Shown piece by piece: positions 12,990 through 24,500 of a DNA stretch of 64,000 nt. The position numbers and the translations under genes are program-made. Within the stretch, counting starts at the first letter, position 1, and every line of letters begins with the position of its first letter. The notes beneath the pieces were generated by a model. The model saw nothing but the letters and a program-made list of their open reading frames with translations. It did no database searches and had not been told where the DNA came from. The stretch is from Gnetum montanum. Taxonomy: Eukaryota > Streptophyta > Gnetopsida > Gnetales > Gnetaceae. The stretch covers positions 969,704 to 1,033,703 of the forward strand of contig MNCI01011140.1 in NCBI GenBank assembly GCA_015680685.1, given 5' to 3'.

Positions 12990-13586
12990 TACATACTAAT
13001 AAGAGTTTTCTTTTTGTGAGCCACAAACTCTTAATGAGGCTTATGTTTTGATACTCAAGGATAAAAAAAAACAAAGTGAATTCAAAAACAAAAGTAAACA
13101 AACTTCCAAAGGAAAGGACAAAGGATCCAAATCTAAAGACAAAGATGGTAGCCATGACAACAGGGTAGAGAAGGATGATGAGAAGGGAAAAACTAAGAAC
13201 CAAAGCAAGGAAGGCAAGGATCAAGGTAGCAATTCATCCAAGATTTAATGCATCAAGTATGGAGAATGGGAATACAAGTAATGGGAATGTCCACTTCACA
13301 AGCCAACTAAGGGCAAAGATGTGTAAACCATGGAGGTGGAAGAATCATCAAGTCAAGCTCTCAAGAAAGGTAATCCTAGTGCTTCCAAAATTGAGAAAGT
13401 TTCTAAATTAAATTTATGTGCATTCATAGGGATTCTAAATAGAGGAGACCATTCTTCTATGAAATTATTATTTAGGATTAGGGATAGAGGTTTGCTTAGT
13501 GGGGAATGAATTAATGTTTTAATTGATGGAAAAGCCTAAGAAAATATTATTTCTAATAGCATTGTTGCTAGATTAGGTTTGATAAC
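12990..13586 (+). pseudogene. Element G (chromovirus) gag end and protease start
   Basis: A Lys/Ser/Asp-rich gag tail (13048-13246) is followed by a broken zinc knuckle at 13249-13293: C, then Tyr where the second Cys belongs, a missing His, then the final Cys in WECP. After that comes a retropepsin-like segment with VLIDGKA near 13520 and NSIVARLGL near 13555. The frame is cut at 13586 by element B and continues at 21542 with ITNSYP. Stops at TAG and TAA show it is dead. The protease domain is an aspartyl protease that would cut the Gag-Pol polyprotein. Confidence 0.7.
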
Positions 13587-14453
13587 TGATGGGATGCGAT
13601 ATCGCATAGGCCGTGATATCGCATACATCGCGATATCGCATCCCCCCCGCGATATTGCATACACAATATCACGTCTTTCCTACGATATCACATACGCGAT
13701 ATCGCAATCCACCGCAATGTCTATAAATAAGAAGCAGATCTCCCTTGTTTAGGGTATTAGGAGTTAGAAGTAGCAAAGCTCTAGCAGTTTGATCCCTCCA
13801 GAGTTAGATTATTTTTCCAGTGTTTGCCCGCAGTGTGGTGAATGTAATTGTATGGCATTCTTTATTCGAGTGTGACGTACTTGGACATGCACATGATCGG
13901 CAATAAAGATCAAGATTACTTCATCATTGCAGCATTCAGTTTGTTATTTATTTGTTTATTTATTTAATGTTATTTACTGTTTTCTCTCTCTCACCCTTAA
14001 ACTCCTAGAACGCGGAACGAGTACGACTTGATTACGAGCATTTAAGTGTGACTACTTGGTAGCCCAATGGCGTACTTAGGATCTACGCTGGGTAATCCCA
14101 GTGGTAGTCATGCTCAAGGTCCAAGATGTGTACGGTTGATCAAGGAATCGGTTGCTTGTCGCACTTAGGCTAGATTAGACTTTCTTACCCTTTTCCTCCT
14201 AGCTTAGCTTAGTTAATATTATTTCCCACTACCTTCAGGAGTAGTGTTAAAATTAGAAATACATCATACACCTCACTCTGGACTAAACCATACGTGACAA
14301 ATATAAATACTAGTCCAAGTGGGAAGACAGCGAACTGCGACCTAAGGTTAACGATCTAGGTGCCACAACTAGTCCGTCTGCGGAGTTCGACCGGATCGCG
14401 CGTGCTACGCTCATTTCATATGGTTGAGTATAGGGGTACCTCACCACTCATCA
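13587..14453 (+). repeat. Element B 5' LTR
   Basis: 867 bp. 135 bp lie before the TATA box (13722-13729) and 732 bp from TATA to end, the latter identical in length to the 3' LTR. AATAAAGATCAAGATTAC near 13901 is the likely polyadenylation region; the end is CACTCATCA. Confidence 0.95.
13591..13729 (+). promoter_or_regulatory. Element B LTR promoter: GATATCG array plus TATA box
   Basis: At least six palindromic words of the type GCGATATCGC, spaced by CATA, CATC or CCC sequences, precede TATAAATA at 13722. The array is roughly half as long in the 3' LTR (68 bp from LTR start to TATA). The motif is CpG-rich and self-complementary, so it could bind a dimeric regulator or form hairpins; this is inference. 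Confidence 0.7.
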
Positions 14454-14454
14454 T

Positions 14455-14472
14455 AGGTGCCACTGCCGGGGA
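14455..14472 (+). other. Element B primer-binding site (tRNA-Asp type)
   Basis: AGGTGCCACTGCCGGGGA follows the LTR after one base. It differs at four positions from the complement of the plant tRNA-Asp 3' end. tRNA-Asp priming is known for Athila/Tat-type Ty3/gypsy elements. Confidence 0.75.
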
Positions 14473-14584
14473 CAGTGCTAGCTATCTAGATCAGTTATAT
14501 CATACAAGGTCGCTGTAAAGAACTTAACAATATATCTCTTCAAAAGAAGTAATTATAAAAAGTCACATAAATTCACACACAACA

Positions 14585-16245
14585 ATGCCTCTCCTACAAG
14601 ATGATAATAATGCCACACTTAGTGAGGAAGTTCATTTGAGAACCAATGAACTGTATGACGATGAAGATTGGAGTATACAACCTGAAGTGGAGTTTCTTAT
14701 AAACATCAAAGAAAACAACATCATCGCAACGCACGAAAGCCTAACTTATCTGATGATGATGAACCCCCACTGGCCACTACAATCTTAACGCAAATACAAG
14801 AGGTCATTCGAATCTCACGTAGGCATCGTAAAGAGAGCTGTCTACCCATGCTCGATTTTAACAACTTTCCCAAATTATAAGGAGGCTATGACTTAGATCC
14901 GCAACAACACTTACTAGCCTTCTACGATGCCTGCACATGGAATAACATTGATAATGGTTGGCAAAAACTTAAGCTCTTTTCCATGACACTCGTTGACCAA
15001 GCAAAAGTGTGGTATAGATTGGTAAAACCAAATTTGATATGACGCTGGTCAACAATGGTAGAAGTCTTTAACGAAAAATATCAAACCTACGCAAGAGTGT
15101 CAGCCTTGAGAAAACAAATCCAAGGATGGAAGCAAACACAACATGAACCCTTGGACATGGCCTTAGAAAGATATTATGAACTATTACATAATTGTCCAGG
15201 CTATGGATTTTCTAAGGAAAGGCTAATGTACCATATTATCGATGGGCTATGTAATNGCCAATACAATAATCATTAGAAGAAGCCGAGGCAAAGATCAATA
15301 AGATGTTGGACTAGATATATCACAAGTGTGGAGAATGTATCAACAATATTGGAGATAGAGTGTTGAAAACCCAAGAAGCAGGACAAAACATTAGACATTC
15401 AGAGAAAAAGAATGAAGGGAATAAGCGCTCAACTTCCAATCCTACGTATGAATGCAACATATGCCTGTACGATCACCCCAAAGGCCAATGCCCAATATTG
15501 TTACATTTATATGAGCATTGGGGAAACATGTTACATCCAGAGTTCGTACAGAGATCCTGTGTTTGATCATAGTGGAAACCATCCCAGTCGTGGGGGAGAC
15601 CACCCTTAGACTAAAGGCACCCTTCATATTTTCCAAACTCGAATGCTTATCACATTCAACATTCTGTTTCTCCAACTGGGCCAACATACTTTGTCTCACC
15701 ACACTACTATTCTCCACAATACTATCAACCCATGCCTCCAACACAACCACCACCTTGTGCACCTTATATTCCTCCTAACTTTCAACAATCTTATCCTTTC
15801 CCTCCTTCCACATCGCCACCAACTTTCCCTAACGTACCTACACCACCGCAACCCATGAACAACAGTTGTGCTACTACTAGTAACATCAGTGAAAAGCCTC
15901 CTCAACATCAAAATCGTCCTTTCTTTAAACACGGCCATAGGAAAGGACAACACAATTCTAAGGCCACTGCACCTTCCAACCCAGCACAAGTCCAACAATG
16001 TGGTGCACCCTTACCTTCAAACCCAACGCCTCATGTAACTTCATTAGGGCCACCAACTAACACTCCAACAACCATACAGCCCAATGAACACAACCATGGG
16101 AGGCATCATCCTAATCCTTGCATACCATCTAACGGTCACCAACATCATAGTGGATCAGCTCGTTATCTGGGAACTACATCGTATAAAGTGCCCCACTATG
16201 CTTATTACAATCAAGTGTGTGAACCCCAATGGGATAAGTATAGAC
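14585..16245 (+). pseudogene. gag: Element B gag, interrupted by sequence gap
   Basis: Starts MPLLQDD, as in D. The gag core has FNEKYQTYARVSALRKQIQ (near 15070) and CPGYGFSKERLMYHIIDGL (near 15200). An intact zinc knuckle CNICLYDHPKGQC (CX2CX3HX4C, the spacing known from Athila/Tat gag) lies near 15450-15490. A Pro/His/Asn-rich tail (15732-16245) runs into the gap, where the stop codon must lie. Broken by a frameshift near 14785, a TAA near 14878 and a TGA near 15038. The single unknown base at 15256 marks the loss of about 235 bp that are present in D, between IIDGL and the segment before the knuckle. Confidence 0.85.
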
Positions 16246-16572
16246 NNNNNNNNNNNNNNNNNNNNNNNNNNNNNNNNNNNNNNNNNNNNNNNNNNNNNNN
16301 NNNNNNNNNNNNNNNNNNNNNNNNNNNNNNNNNNNNNNNNNNNNNNNNNNNNNNNNNNNNNNNNNNNNNNNNNNNNNNNNNNNNNNNNNNNNNNNNNNNN
16401 NNNNNNNNNNNNNNNNNNNNNNNNNNNNNNNNNNNNNNNNNNNNNNNNNNNNNNNNNNNNNNNNNNNNNNNNNNNNNNNNNNNNNNNNNNNNNNNNNNNN
16501 NNNNNNNNNNNNNNNNNNNNNNNNNNNNNNNNNNNNNNNNNNNNNNNNNNNNNNNNNNNNNNNNNNNNNNNN
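16246..16572. other. Assembly gap (327 N)
   Basis: Unknown bases. By comparison with D and E, the gap should hold the gag C-terminus, the polypurine-like tract after gag, and the start of the spacer. Frames running through it are artefacts. Confidence 0.99.
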
Positions 16573-18172
16573 GAATGAAGAAGGATGGACCAAGAGGGAA
16601 TGATTAGGGTGTGACATCAAGGGGACTTGTGGATTCTCTTTGATGACATCTGTGGGAGTTATCATGCAATGTGGTTGTACTAAGATGCTTGTAGATCTAA
16701 TGAAAAATGGGAGTAAGAGTAATCAAAAGGGCACTTGAAAATCAAATGCTATTCTAGGGGGTCCCACTAGAAAGACATGCACCCATGCCTAAAGGTTGGT
16801 GGCTTCTCTAGATTCAGTAAAGTTTAAAAAATAGAAAAAGAGAAAAATAAGGTGCCACAAAACAAAAATCACTCCGCCCTTGCATAAAACGCCAAGTGAT
16901 CATACGCCTTGTTGTTGTGGTACTCTCATAGTTGTTTTCCATGGGATGAAACGATGCAATGTCACTAATTGAAGGATGGACTTGGTCTTGATCTTGGAAT
17001 GATGGGTTAATAACACCTTAATCATGCTTTTCACGCAGGATTCACTGTGTCCTGGGTCAGTTACCTCATGCCCGAATCTCTACGATCCCTTTCTATACTT
17101 CACCTCATCTCACTGTTTGTGTAATTGTAGCTCGTGTCCCATGTAACCCTTCTAGTGCCCACAGACACTTTAAGTGTGTGTTTTGTGGAGATAGTGCAAA
17201 TTACATTTAACCCTTCTAGTGCCCACAGACACTTTAAGTGTGGTTACACAAGGGCATAATAGGTTGAAACCTGCTTTGGGGAGGACCCACTTGTGTAATT
17301 TTTCGTATCTTCACTGATTCTCTAGCTCACACACACAATTTCTTACCCTCAGCTTAATCTTTCATTGATTTTCTTTCCCTACTATTATCCCTCTAAATTT
17401 CTACGTTCCAATGTAGTATTACATTCCCTTTTTTCGTAACCGCCAAATTTTTATTACTAAAGTTCACATCATTATCATTAAGAGTGCCTCTCGAATCAAT
17501 GAAATTACCCTAGGATATCTTAATACTTGCCCATGTCCTCAATTTACACCATTAATTTCAAGAAAAATCATTAAAAATTCGGTATTTTTCATGTGTCTCA
17601 CATTAGTAGGGCTGAGATATCGTGTACACGATATCGCGTCCCACGTGATATCGTGTACGTGATGCATCGTACGCGATATTGCATCTTATTTACCTATAAA
17701 TAGGTACCCCTGCCGCAACACTTAGCATCATTTTTCCATTTCCACGGGGGGAGTTTTTGAAATTTTTCTCTACGACTTGCGATTGCGTGACCCTTGCTTT
17801 TTCACTCATATCTCGCTCACTAGTGCTCCGATTTTAATTTCATTTGAACTTGCTTGAACCCAGAGTGTTCAGTTTAGTCATGGGGGAGAGACACTTGCGG
17901 AAAAGTGCCTAACTTTTTTTGAAATTTATCATCGCCCAAAAGACATCAATTAGGGTAATTAACACTAACACTTAGAAAAATTTTGCTAAAAATCATATGA
18001 CCTTAGGTACACCAAGGGATTAAAATGAAACCCACCTAAGTCACAAGACCCATTATTACAATTTTCGGGCACGATCACATGTTATAACATAAAATCTTTA
18101 ATTAAGGCAAGCAGTAAGGTATAACTTGACTTTGAAAACAACCTTACTAACACTTGGCCCGTGTGATTCCAG
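16573..18172 (+). other. Element B spacer between gag and ORF2
   Basis: Non-coding, with the same conserved blocks as A: GTGTGACATCAAGGGGAC at 16610, the AAGACATGCACCCATGCC block near 16770 and the CCTGCTTTGGGGAGGACC block near 17270. A 35-bp segment (TAACCCTTCTAGTGCCCACA...) is present twice, at 17144-17178 and 17208-17242, 64 bp apart, only in this copy. A polypurine-like TTTAGTCATGGGGGAGAG lies at 17874-17891. Confidence 0.7.
17611..17702 (+). promoter_or_regulatory. Element B internal LTR-like promoter
   Basis: GAGATATCGTGTACACGATATCG-type words are repeated five to six times (17615-17685) and followed by TATAAATA (17695-17702), about 470 bp before ORF2. The motif class is the one in the LTRs of this same element, not the CCCAACGTCA class of A. 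Inferred promoter for ORF2. Confidence 0.6.
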
Positions 18173-20574
18173 ATGGCCCCGAAATGTACCAGTTTTGGCA
18201 CAATAAGGAGCAAGGTACCACTGTAAATATTTATGGTGTGATGGTAGACTTCTCTACGCAAGAAATTTCGGAAGTATTAAACCTTCCAAATACAAGGCCT
18301 CATGTTGCTCAATTATCTACCCGTTCAGACCCTAATGTGTGAAAGGATTGGTTAGAGAAGGCTTATGGCAGAGATAAAAATTTTGGAGAATTGATAATGG
18401 AAGAGAGATTTTATTTCAAAATTGAAACCTATCACCTCTTCCCCACAAAAGGTTTGAAAAGAATATCTACGTATGCGGCAAGAGGATGTGCAGTGTTGAT
18501 GGGAAAGGTTAACACTAACCTTCCCCATCTATATTTAAGGCGATTTGAAGAATGGAAGTCAGGGAAGATGGCGCTGCCTTTCCCCTGTCTTATCAAAAAA
18601 CTATGCCAACAGGCTAGTATTCGAGGGTACACAAATGATGTCCTCCGAAAAGCCCAGAATGCTTCTTATGCTGAACTACTAAAGGCGCCAGCTCCAAGAA
18701 AGAGCACTGGCGAAGAGCTAAGACCATATGAAGAAGAAGAACAAATGACTGGATCACCTGCAACTTAGTTTGCAGGACCCAGTCAACCTCCAGGCACGGG
18801 TCCCAGCCAACAACAAGAAGCAGTGCCTGGCACATGTCAGGATCAGCCACCACCGCCGCAAGACTATAGACCATTGATGAGCCATCTTCGGGCCATCGCT
18901 GAGATGGTCAGTTGGGGAATTTGTGATGATGTAAACCTCTTCCATGTCATCGATGATGCCGACTAGCCTACTATTTCATTAGATCACACAAGGGATGAAT
19001 TATCAATTCAAACAAGAGGAGGGGAAAGCATATGGTCACAAAATATCTCAGGAAACGTGGCATCTTTTCAAGTGCAATTAGAGACTGGTGAAGGGGCCAC
19101 TGTGGTGGTCATGCAACACCAGGATGTCATAGGAGCTACTAAAGTGGTCGTTGACCACATCAAAGAATCCTTTAATGTACCTGCTATGCCACCAGTAGAT
19201 CTCTCAAGAAAATGAGATACTCAAGCTCTTGTTGGAACCTTAATGACTCTTGCGGAACATAAGGATGCACTTGACAGATTACTTCAAACAGGACAAGTAA
19301 TGATGTCTTTGTTTGACATCCCTCAAGATGTCACAGCAATTCAATCAGACATCATTTCCACAAAGGGAAAGCTGGTCATATCCGAAGTAAGGGCAGAGCA
19401 TGTTGAAGCTAAAGTGCAGAGACTACAAAAGCAGCTCGTAGCCTTACAAGTAGCACAGTGGGATCCTTTATAATTTGTTCCCGCAGACCAGTTAGACAAC
19501 TTTAGAACTGAGCAACTCACAAAGTTGATTGTAGAGAATAAGAAGGTGGTAGAAGAAAAGGAGACAGCCATTTGAGATGCCTCCGCATCACAGGCACAAA
19601 CCCATGCGCATCTTAAGGCACTCAAGGTCTTACAAGAAGAAAATAAGCAGTTGGTTGCAGATAACCTTTAGTTGACATCTGTGAAGAAACAAAAGAATGT
19701 TCTTGATGAACACTTTCATTAGCTATGAGAACAATTCATTCAGGTCAACTGGGATGCGAGCCATCTAGCCAAAGAAAATCTTCTCAATGGAGGAGGTACA
19801 CGCTATTCGCCAAAAATCAGCAATTGAGATAAGCACGTGGCAGAATGAGGCTAAACAACATGAGAAGTTGAAGGAGCATTTCCGTGATCAAGTAGGGATG
19901 TATAAAAAAATCCTAGAGAAGGAGATCCATATGGCCAAGGCTCAAATTAACACTATCAGTGCTCACCACACTGATTTGAGGGCCATATTGGACACTTACG
20001 CCTTTGCCCACTAAGCGGAAATTCAAAACCAAGACCTGCAGATCCAGGACTTAATAGAATACATGGAGTTGGCAAACCTTAGATATGCCAACCTTGCCAT
20101 GTTAACAGTAGGACACCCGAGAACAAAGCTGAGCAGCAGGTAGCTTCCACCCATCTCAGATATGAAGCAAAATTTGTAGAACGCAAGAAGCTGGTTGAAA
20201 AATTGGATGTTGCAAATTCTGCACTTGTGGTGGTAAAAGAAAGCTACCAGGGACAAAAAGATGTTGCAACTGACTTGGCTTGTAGGCTAACAAATCTTCA
20301 TGAATACAAAGATAAAGCTAGAGCCTATGAAGAGGAACGACGGGTGTTTGCGGCGTGGTATGTCAAAGCCAATCAGATGTTCCCGTAACTACCCTGTCCA
20401 TGGGAAGTGCCAACTCCATCAAAAATCAAAACATTAGCATGGACTGCAGAAGATCCTCAGACCAAAGAGGAGAAGCTCTAGGCCATTCTTCAGCATCGTC
20501 AACCTTCAAAGCCTAGAGCACAAGACAAAGGAAAAGCACCCATGGAGGAGCCATCGCCACTAGGAACTACATGA
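18173..20574 (+). pseudogene. Element B ORF2, with internal deletion
   Basis: The start ATGGCCCCGAAATG is joined directly to the codons for MYQFWHNKEQ, which in D lie 371 bp further on. GAAATG stands at both ends of that interval in D, so a deletion between 6-bp repeats removed the N-terminal region here and shifted the frame. The rest reads well: VDFSTQEISEVLNLPN, QLSTRSDP, YHLFPTKGLKRISTY, LPFPCLIKKLC, then MSHLRAIAEMVSWGICDD near 18875, DRLLQTG near 19270, a long coiled-coil-like part (19330-20300) and EEERRVFAAWYVKANQ near 20330. Stop TGA at 20572. In-frame TAG, TGA and TAA make it a pseudogene. The function is unknown. Confidence 0.8.
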
Positions 20575-20726
20575 GTTCCATTTTTTGTAGTTGTAGTATT
20601 TTTCTATGTTGTGTCTTCCCACACTACGACATTATTTCATTTCTTTTTCCAGTTAATAATCCCATACCTATCCACTGTGTAATTAATGGATCTTGTTCTA
20701 TTTGTAACTCGAGAACGAGTTTTCAT

Positions 20727-20741
20727 TCAGTCATGGGGGTA
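20727..20741 (+). other. Element B polypurine tract
   Basis: TTCAGTCATGGGGGTA directly before the 3' LTR; the best-preserved form of the family tract. Confidence 0.8.
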
Positions 20742-21541
20742 TGATGGAACATGATATCGCGTCTTCCCTACGATATCACGTACGCGATATCGCAGTTCGC
20801 CGTAATGTCTATAAATAAGAAGCGGCTCTCCCTTGTTTAGGGTATTAGGAGTTAGAAGTAGCAAAGCTCTGGCAGTTTGATCCCTCCAGAGTTAGATTAT
20901 TTTTCCAGTGTTTGCCCACAGTGTGGTGAATGTAATTGTACGGCATTCTTTATTCGAGTGTGACGTACTTGGACATGCACATGACCGACAATAAAGATCA
21001 AGATTACTTCATCATTGCAGCATTCACTTTGTTATTTATTTATTTATTTATTTAATGTTATTTACTTTTTTCTCTCTCTCACCCTTAAAATCCTAGAACG
21101 CGGAACAAGTACAACTTGATTACGAGCATTTAAGTGTGACTACTTGGTAGCCTAGTGGCGTACCTAGGATCTACGCTTGGTAATCCCAGTGGTAGTCATG
21201 CACAAGGTCCAAGATGTGTACAGTTGATCAAGGAATCAGTTGCTTGTCACACTTAGGCTAGATTAGACTTTCTTACCCTTTTCCTCCTAGCTTAGCTTAG
21301 TTAATATTATTTCCCACTGCCTTCAGGAGTAGCGTTAGAATTAGGAACACATCATACACCTCACTTTGGACTAAACCATATGTGAAAAATATAAATACTA
21401 GTCCAGGTGGGAAGACAGCAAACTACGACCTAAGGTTAACGATCTAGGTGCCACAACTAGTCCATCTGTGGAGTTCGACCGAATTGCGCGTGCTACGATC
21501 ATTTCGTATGGTTGAGTGTAGGGGTACCTCGCCACTCATCA
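20742..21541 (+). repeat. Element B 3' LTR
   Basis: 800 bp with TATA at 20810. 68 bp lie upstream and 732 bp downstream of it. The 67-bp shortfall against the 5' LTR lies wholly in the array before the TATA box. Confidence 0.95.
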
Positions 21542-24500
21542 ATAACAAATTCTTATCCTAGATCCTCTAAGGTGTAGTGCTTGTCTAGAGACTTCTCTGA
21601 AGAGATGAGGGAATAATGTACTTTGAAATTTAAAATTGGAGGATTTCATGATATTGTTAAGTGTGATGTGCTTCCAATACATTATACTATTGTAATTCTT
21701 GGTAGACCTTGGAATTTTGACAATGATTCTTAGTTTGATGAAGTAAGAAATGTTTGTAGTGTAGCTAGATCTAATGGAATCAATGAGTTAATTCCCATGA
21801 CAACTAAACAAGTAAGATAGAAAATCTCACTTAATGCTTCCTTAATCCTTTAAGGAAAGAGATAATATATTAAGGAACATGATGAAACATGTTTTGGATT
21901 TGTTGTTATATCAACAATTTCTTCTAACCATAATGATATGTAGGTTGAATTTCCTACAAGTGTGCTAGGCTTGAAGGAGAAATTTTTCAAGGTGTTCAAG
22001 GGGGAATTGGATGGATTACCACCCATAGGAAATGTATACAATCAAATTAATTTCATCTTTGGTGCTACCATTCCAAACAAGAGACCTTAAAAAATAGCAC
22101 CAAATCAATGGGTTGAATTACAAAAGCAAGTAGAGTAGTTATGTACAAATGGCTTTAGGAGAAAATCCATTTTAACTTATGCAATGCCAATAGTACTAGA
22201 GCCAAAGAAGGATAATGATTAATGGAGAATGTGCATTGATTCCAAGGTAGTAAACATGATAATAGTGAGGTACATGTTTTCTATTTTAAGGATGGATGAT
22301 ATCCTTCATATCCTAACTAATGTAGATATTTTTAGCAAAATTTATTTGAAGAGTGGTGACCATCAAATTAAAATTAGGCCTCATGATGAATGGAAGACTA
22401 CTTTTAAGACATCATATGGATTATTTGAGCAGTTGGTGATGCCATTTTCACTCATGAATACACCTTCTATGTTCATGAGGTTAATGCATGATGTATTAAC
22501 GAACATGCTTGGTAAGTGTTGTATTGTCTTTTTTGATGATATTTTGGTATATAACTCTAATGAGATAGAGTACTCAGATCAATTGCAAATGGTGTGTCTT
22601 AAGTTGAAATAGGTATATTTGGTAATCAATGTGAAAAAAAGTCATTTCTTCAAGAGGGAAATCACATATTTTAGACATGTGGTTTCTACATATCAAATTC
22701 AAATAGAAGCTACCAAGGTAAAGGTTACTAGGGATTAGCCAACTCTTAAGAATGCTAGAGAGGTAAGATCATTCCTTGATTTAGTAGGTTTTTATAAATG
22801 GTTCATCAAAAATTTTAGTGATATTTCATGGCCTATGTTTGCTTTGTTAAAAAATAAATATTTTAGGGGAAATAATGAAACCCAACAAAACTTTATCTTG
22901 TTGAAGGCAAAAATTACCAATGAATTGGTGTTTGAAATTCCATATTTTCATAAATTTTTTCAAATAAAGGTGAATGAAAGTGGACTTACCATTGGTGGGG
23001 TACTTTCACAAGAAGGTAGGTCTATTGCTTTCTTTTTAGAAAAGTTGAATGAGTCAAGGCAAAAATATAGCATATATGAAAAAGAGGTGTATGCTATTCT
23101 TCAACAATCAAGCATTGGAGGCATTACTTGTTGCCCAAGGGATTCACTTTGATGACATACCACAAGACACTATAATTTCTAATTTCTCAAAAGAAGTTGA
23201 ATGTAAAGCACATGAAGTGGGTTTCATAGTTACAAGAGTTTAATCTTGTGTTGAAGCACAAAAGTGGGAAAGCTAATGTGGTGGCTAATGCATTATCTAG
23301 GTTGCATGTGGTGAATTTTAGCATACCTCATGTGAATGGTATGGGTGATTTTGTTAATTTATATAAGCATGATGTTAATTTTGGGTAGATTTGGAGGAGC
23401 CTCAAAGAGCCATTATTAAGTAGGATAGACCAATGGAGGGACTATTGTATTCAAGATGAATTGTTAGTTAACAATAAAACTGGATGTACTCTTAATTATG
23501 ATTTTAGGATAAATATTTTATTTGAAAAGCATTGTAGTGGTATGGTAGGTCACATGGAAAGGGATAAAACATTAAAACTTGTCAGTAGGTAATATTTTTG
23601 GCATAGTATGGCAACTAAGATTTTGAAATTTATGGAGTATTTAACTTGTTAGAAATTCAAAGGAGGTAAAGGACTAGATGAAAATTATATGCCTTTGCCA
23701 ATTCCCAAGGGTCCATTAAAAAGTATGTCTATGGATTTTGTGAGTGGTATTTCAAAACCCAAAAGTGGAAATGATGCAATTTTTGTTGTTATAGACATGT
23801 TCTCCAAGATAACACATTTCATTCTATGCAAGAAGATGAGTGATACTTCCCATGTGGTAAATTTTTTTTTCTAACATGTTGTGGAGTTGCATGAAATTTC
23901 TTTGAATATTATTAGTGACAAAGACTCCAAATTTACTAGTCACTTTTGGAGGTCCCTTTTAAAAATTTAAGGATAAAGTTTAATTTTTCTAGTGCATATC
24001 ATCCACAATCTAATGGTTAAATGGAGGTGGTAAATAAATCCTTGCTAAACATATTAAGATATTTGTATGATGAACAACCAAACAAGTGGAAAAACTTGTT
24101 TTATCATGCTGAGGTTTTGTATAATAATGCTTTTCATGTTGGTATTTGTAAAAGCCCATTTGAGGTGAACTATGGTGTTTGTCCTAAAATGGTGAACACT
24201 TTGAAAAGCTTTGATGGTGAAGCTCAACTTAGTGCTAATTTTTTGTAAGAGATGAGGAGTATCCATGTACAAGTTAAATCAAATCTTAACAAGAAGGCTG
24301 AAGAGAGAATCCTCAAGAGAAATAAGTGTAAACAGAAGTCAAATCTTGCTATTGGTGACTTGGTTTGGATTCACTTGAAGAAGAAGTAGTTGAGGGGTGT
24401 TAATTTCTCCAACTTAAAAGCCAAGAAGATGGGGCCTTTCAAAATTAAGGCTAAGACTAATGGCAATGCTTTTGAAATTAATTTACTAAATGATGTTGGT

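Larger units (their letters stand above)
13587..21541 (+). mobile_element. Element B, family 1 LTR element inserted in element G
   Basis: A 7.96-kb element (327 bp of it unsequenced) with LTRs at 13587-14453 and 20742-21541. The TSD is perfect: ATAAC at 13582-13586 and 21542-21546. It splits the protease codons of chromovirus G, so B is younger than G. It carries gag, spacer with internal promoter and a shortened ORF2, and no pol. The LTRs are very similar apart from the U3 array, and the zinc knuckle is intact, so it is one of the younger copies. Confidence 0.95.

Noticed and set aside
13591-13729. CRISPR-like or satellite array at GATATC repeats
   Set aside because: Units are short, variable and have no spacers; they sit inside LTR promoters of a plant genome.
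15732-16665. Long open frames through the first N gap on both strands
   Set aside because: Unknown bases carry no stops. Only the + strand part before 16246 is real gag coding sequence.
13587-21541. Endogenous pararetrovirus or env-carrying retrovirus
   Set aside because: No RT, movement protein or coat motif. ORF2 shows no signal peptide or transmembrane segment that would suggest an envelope protein.
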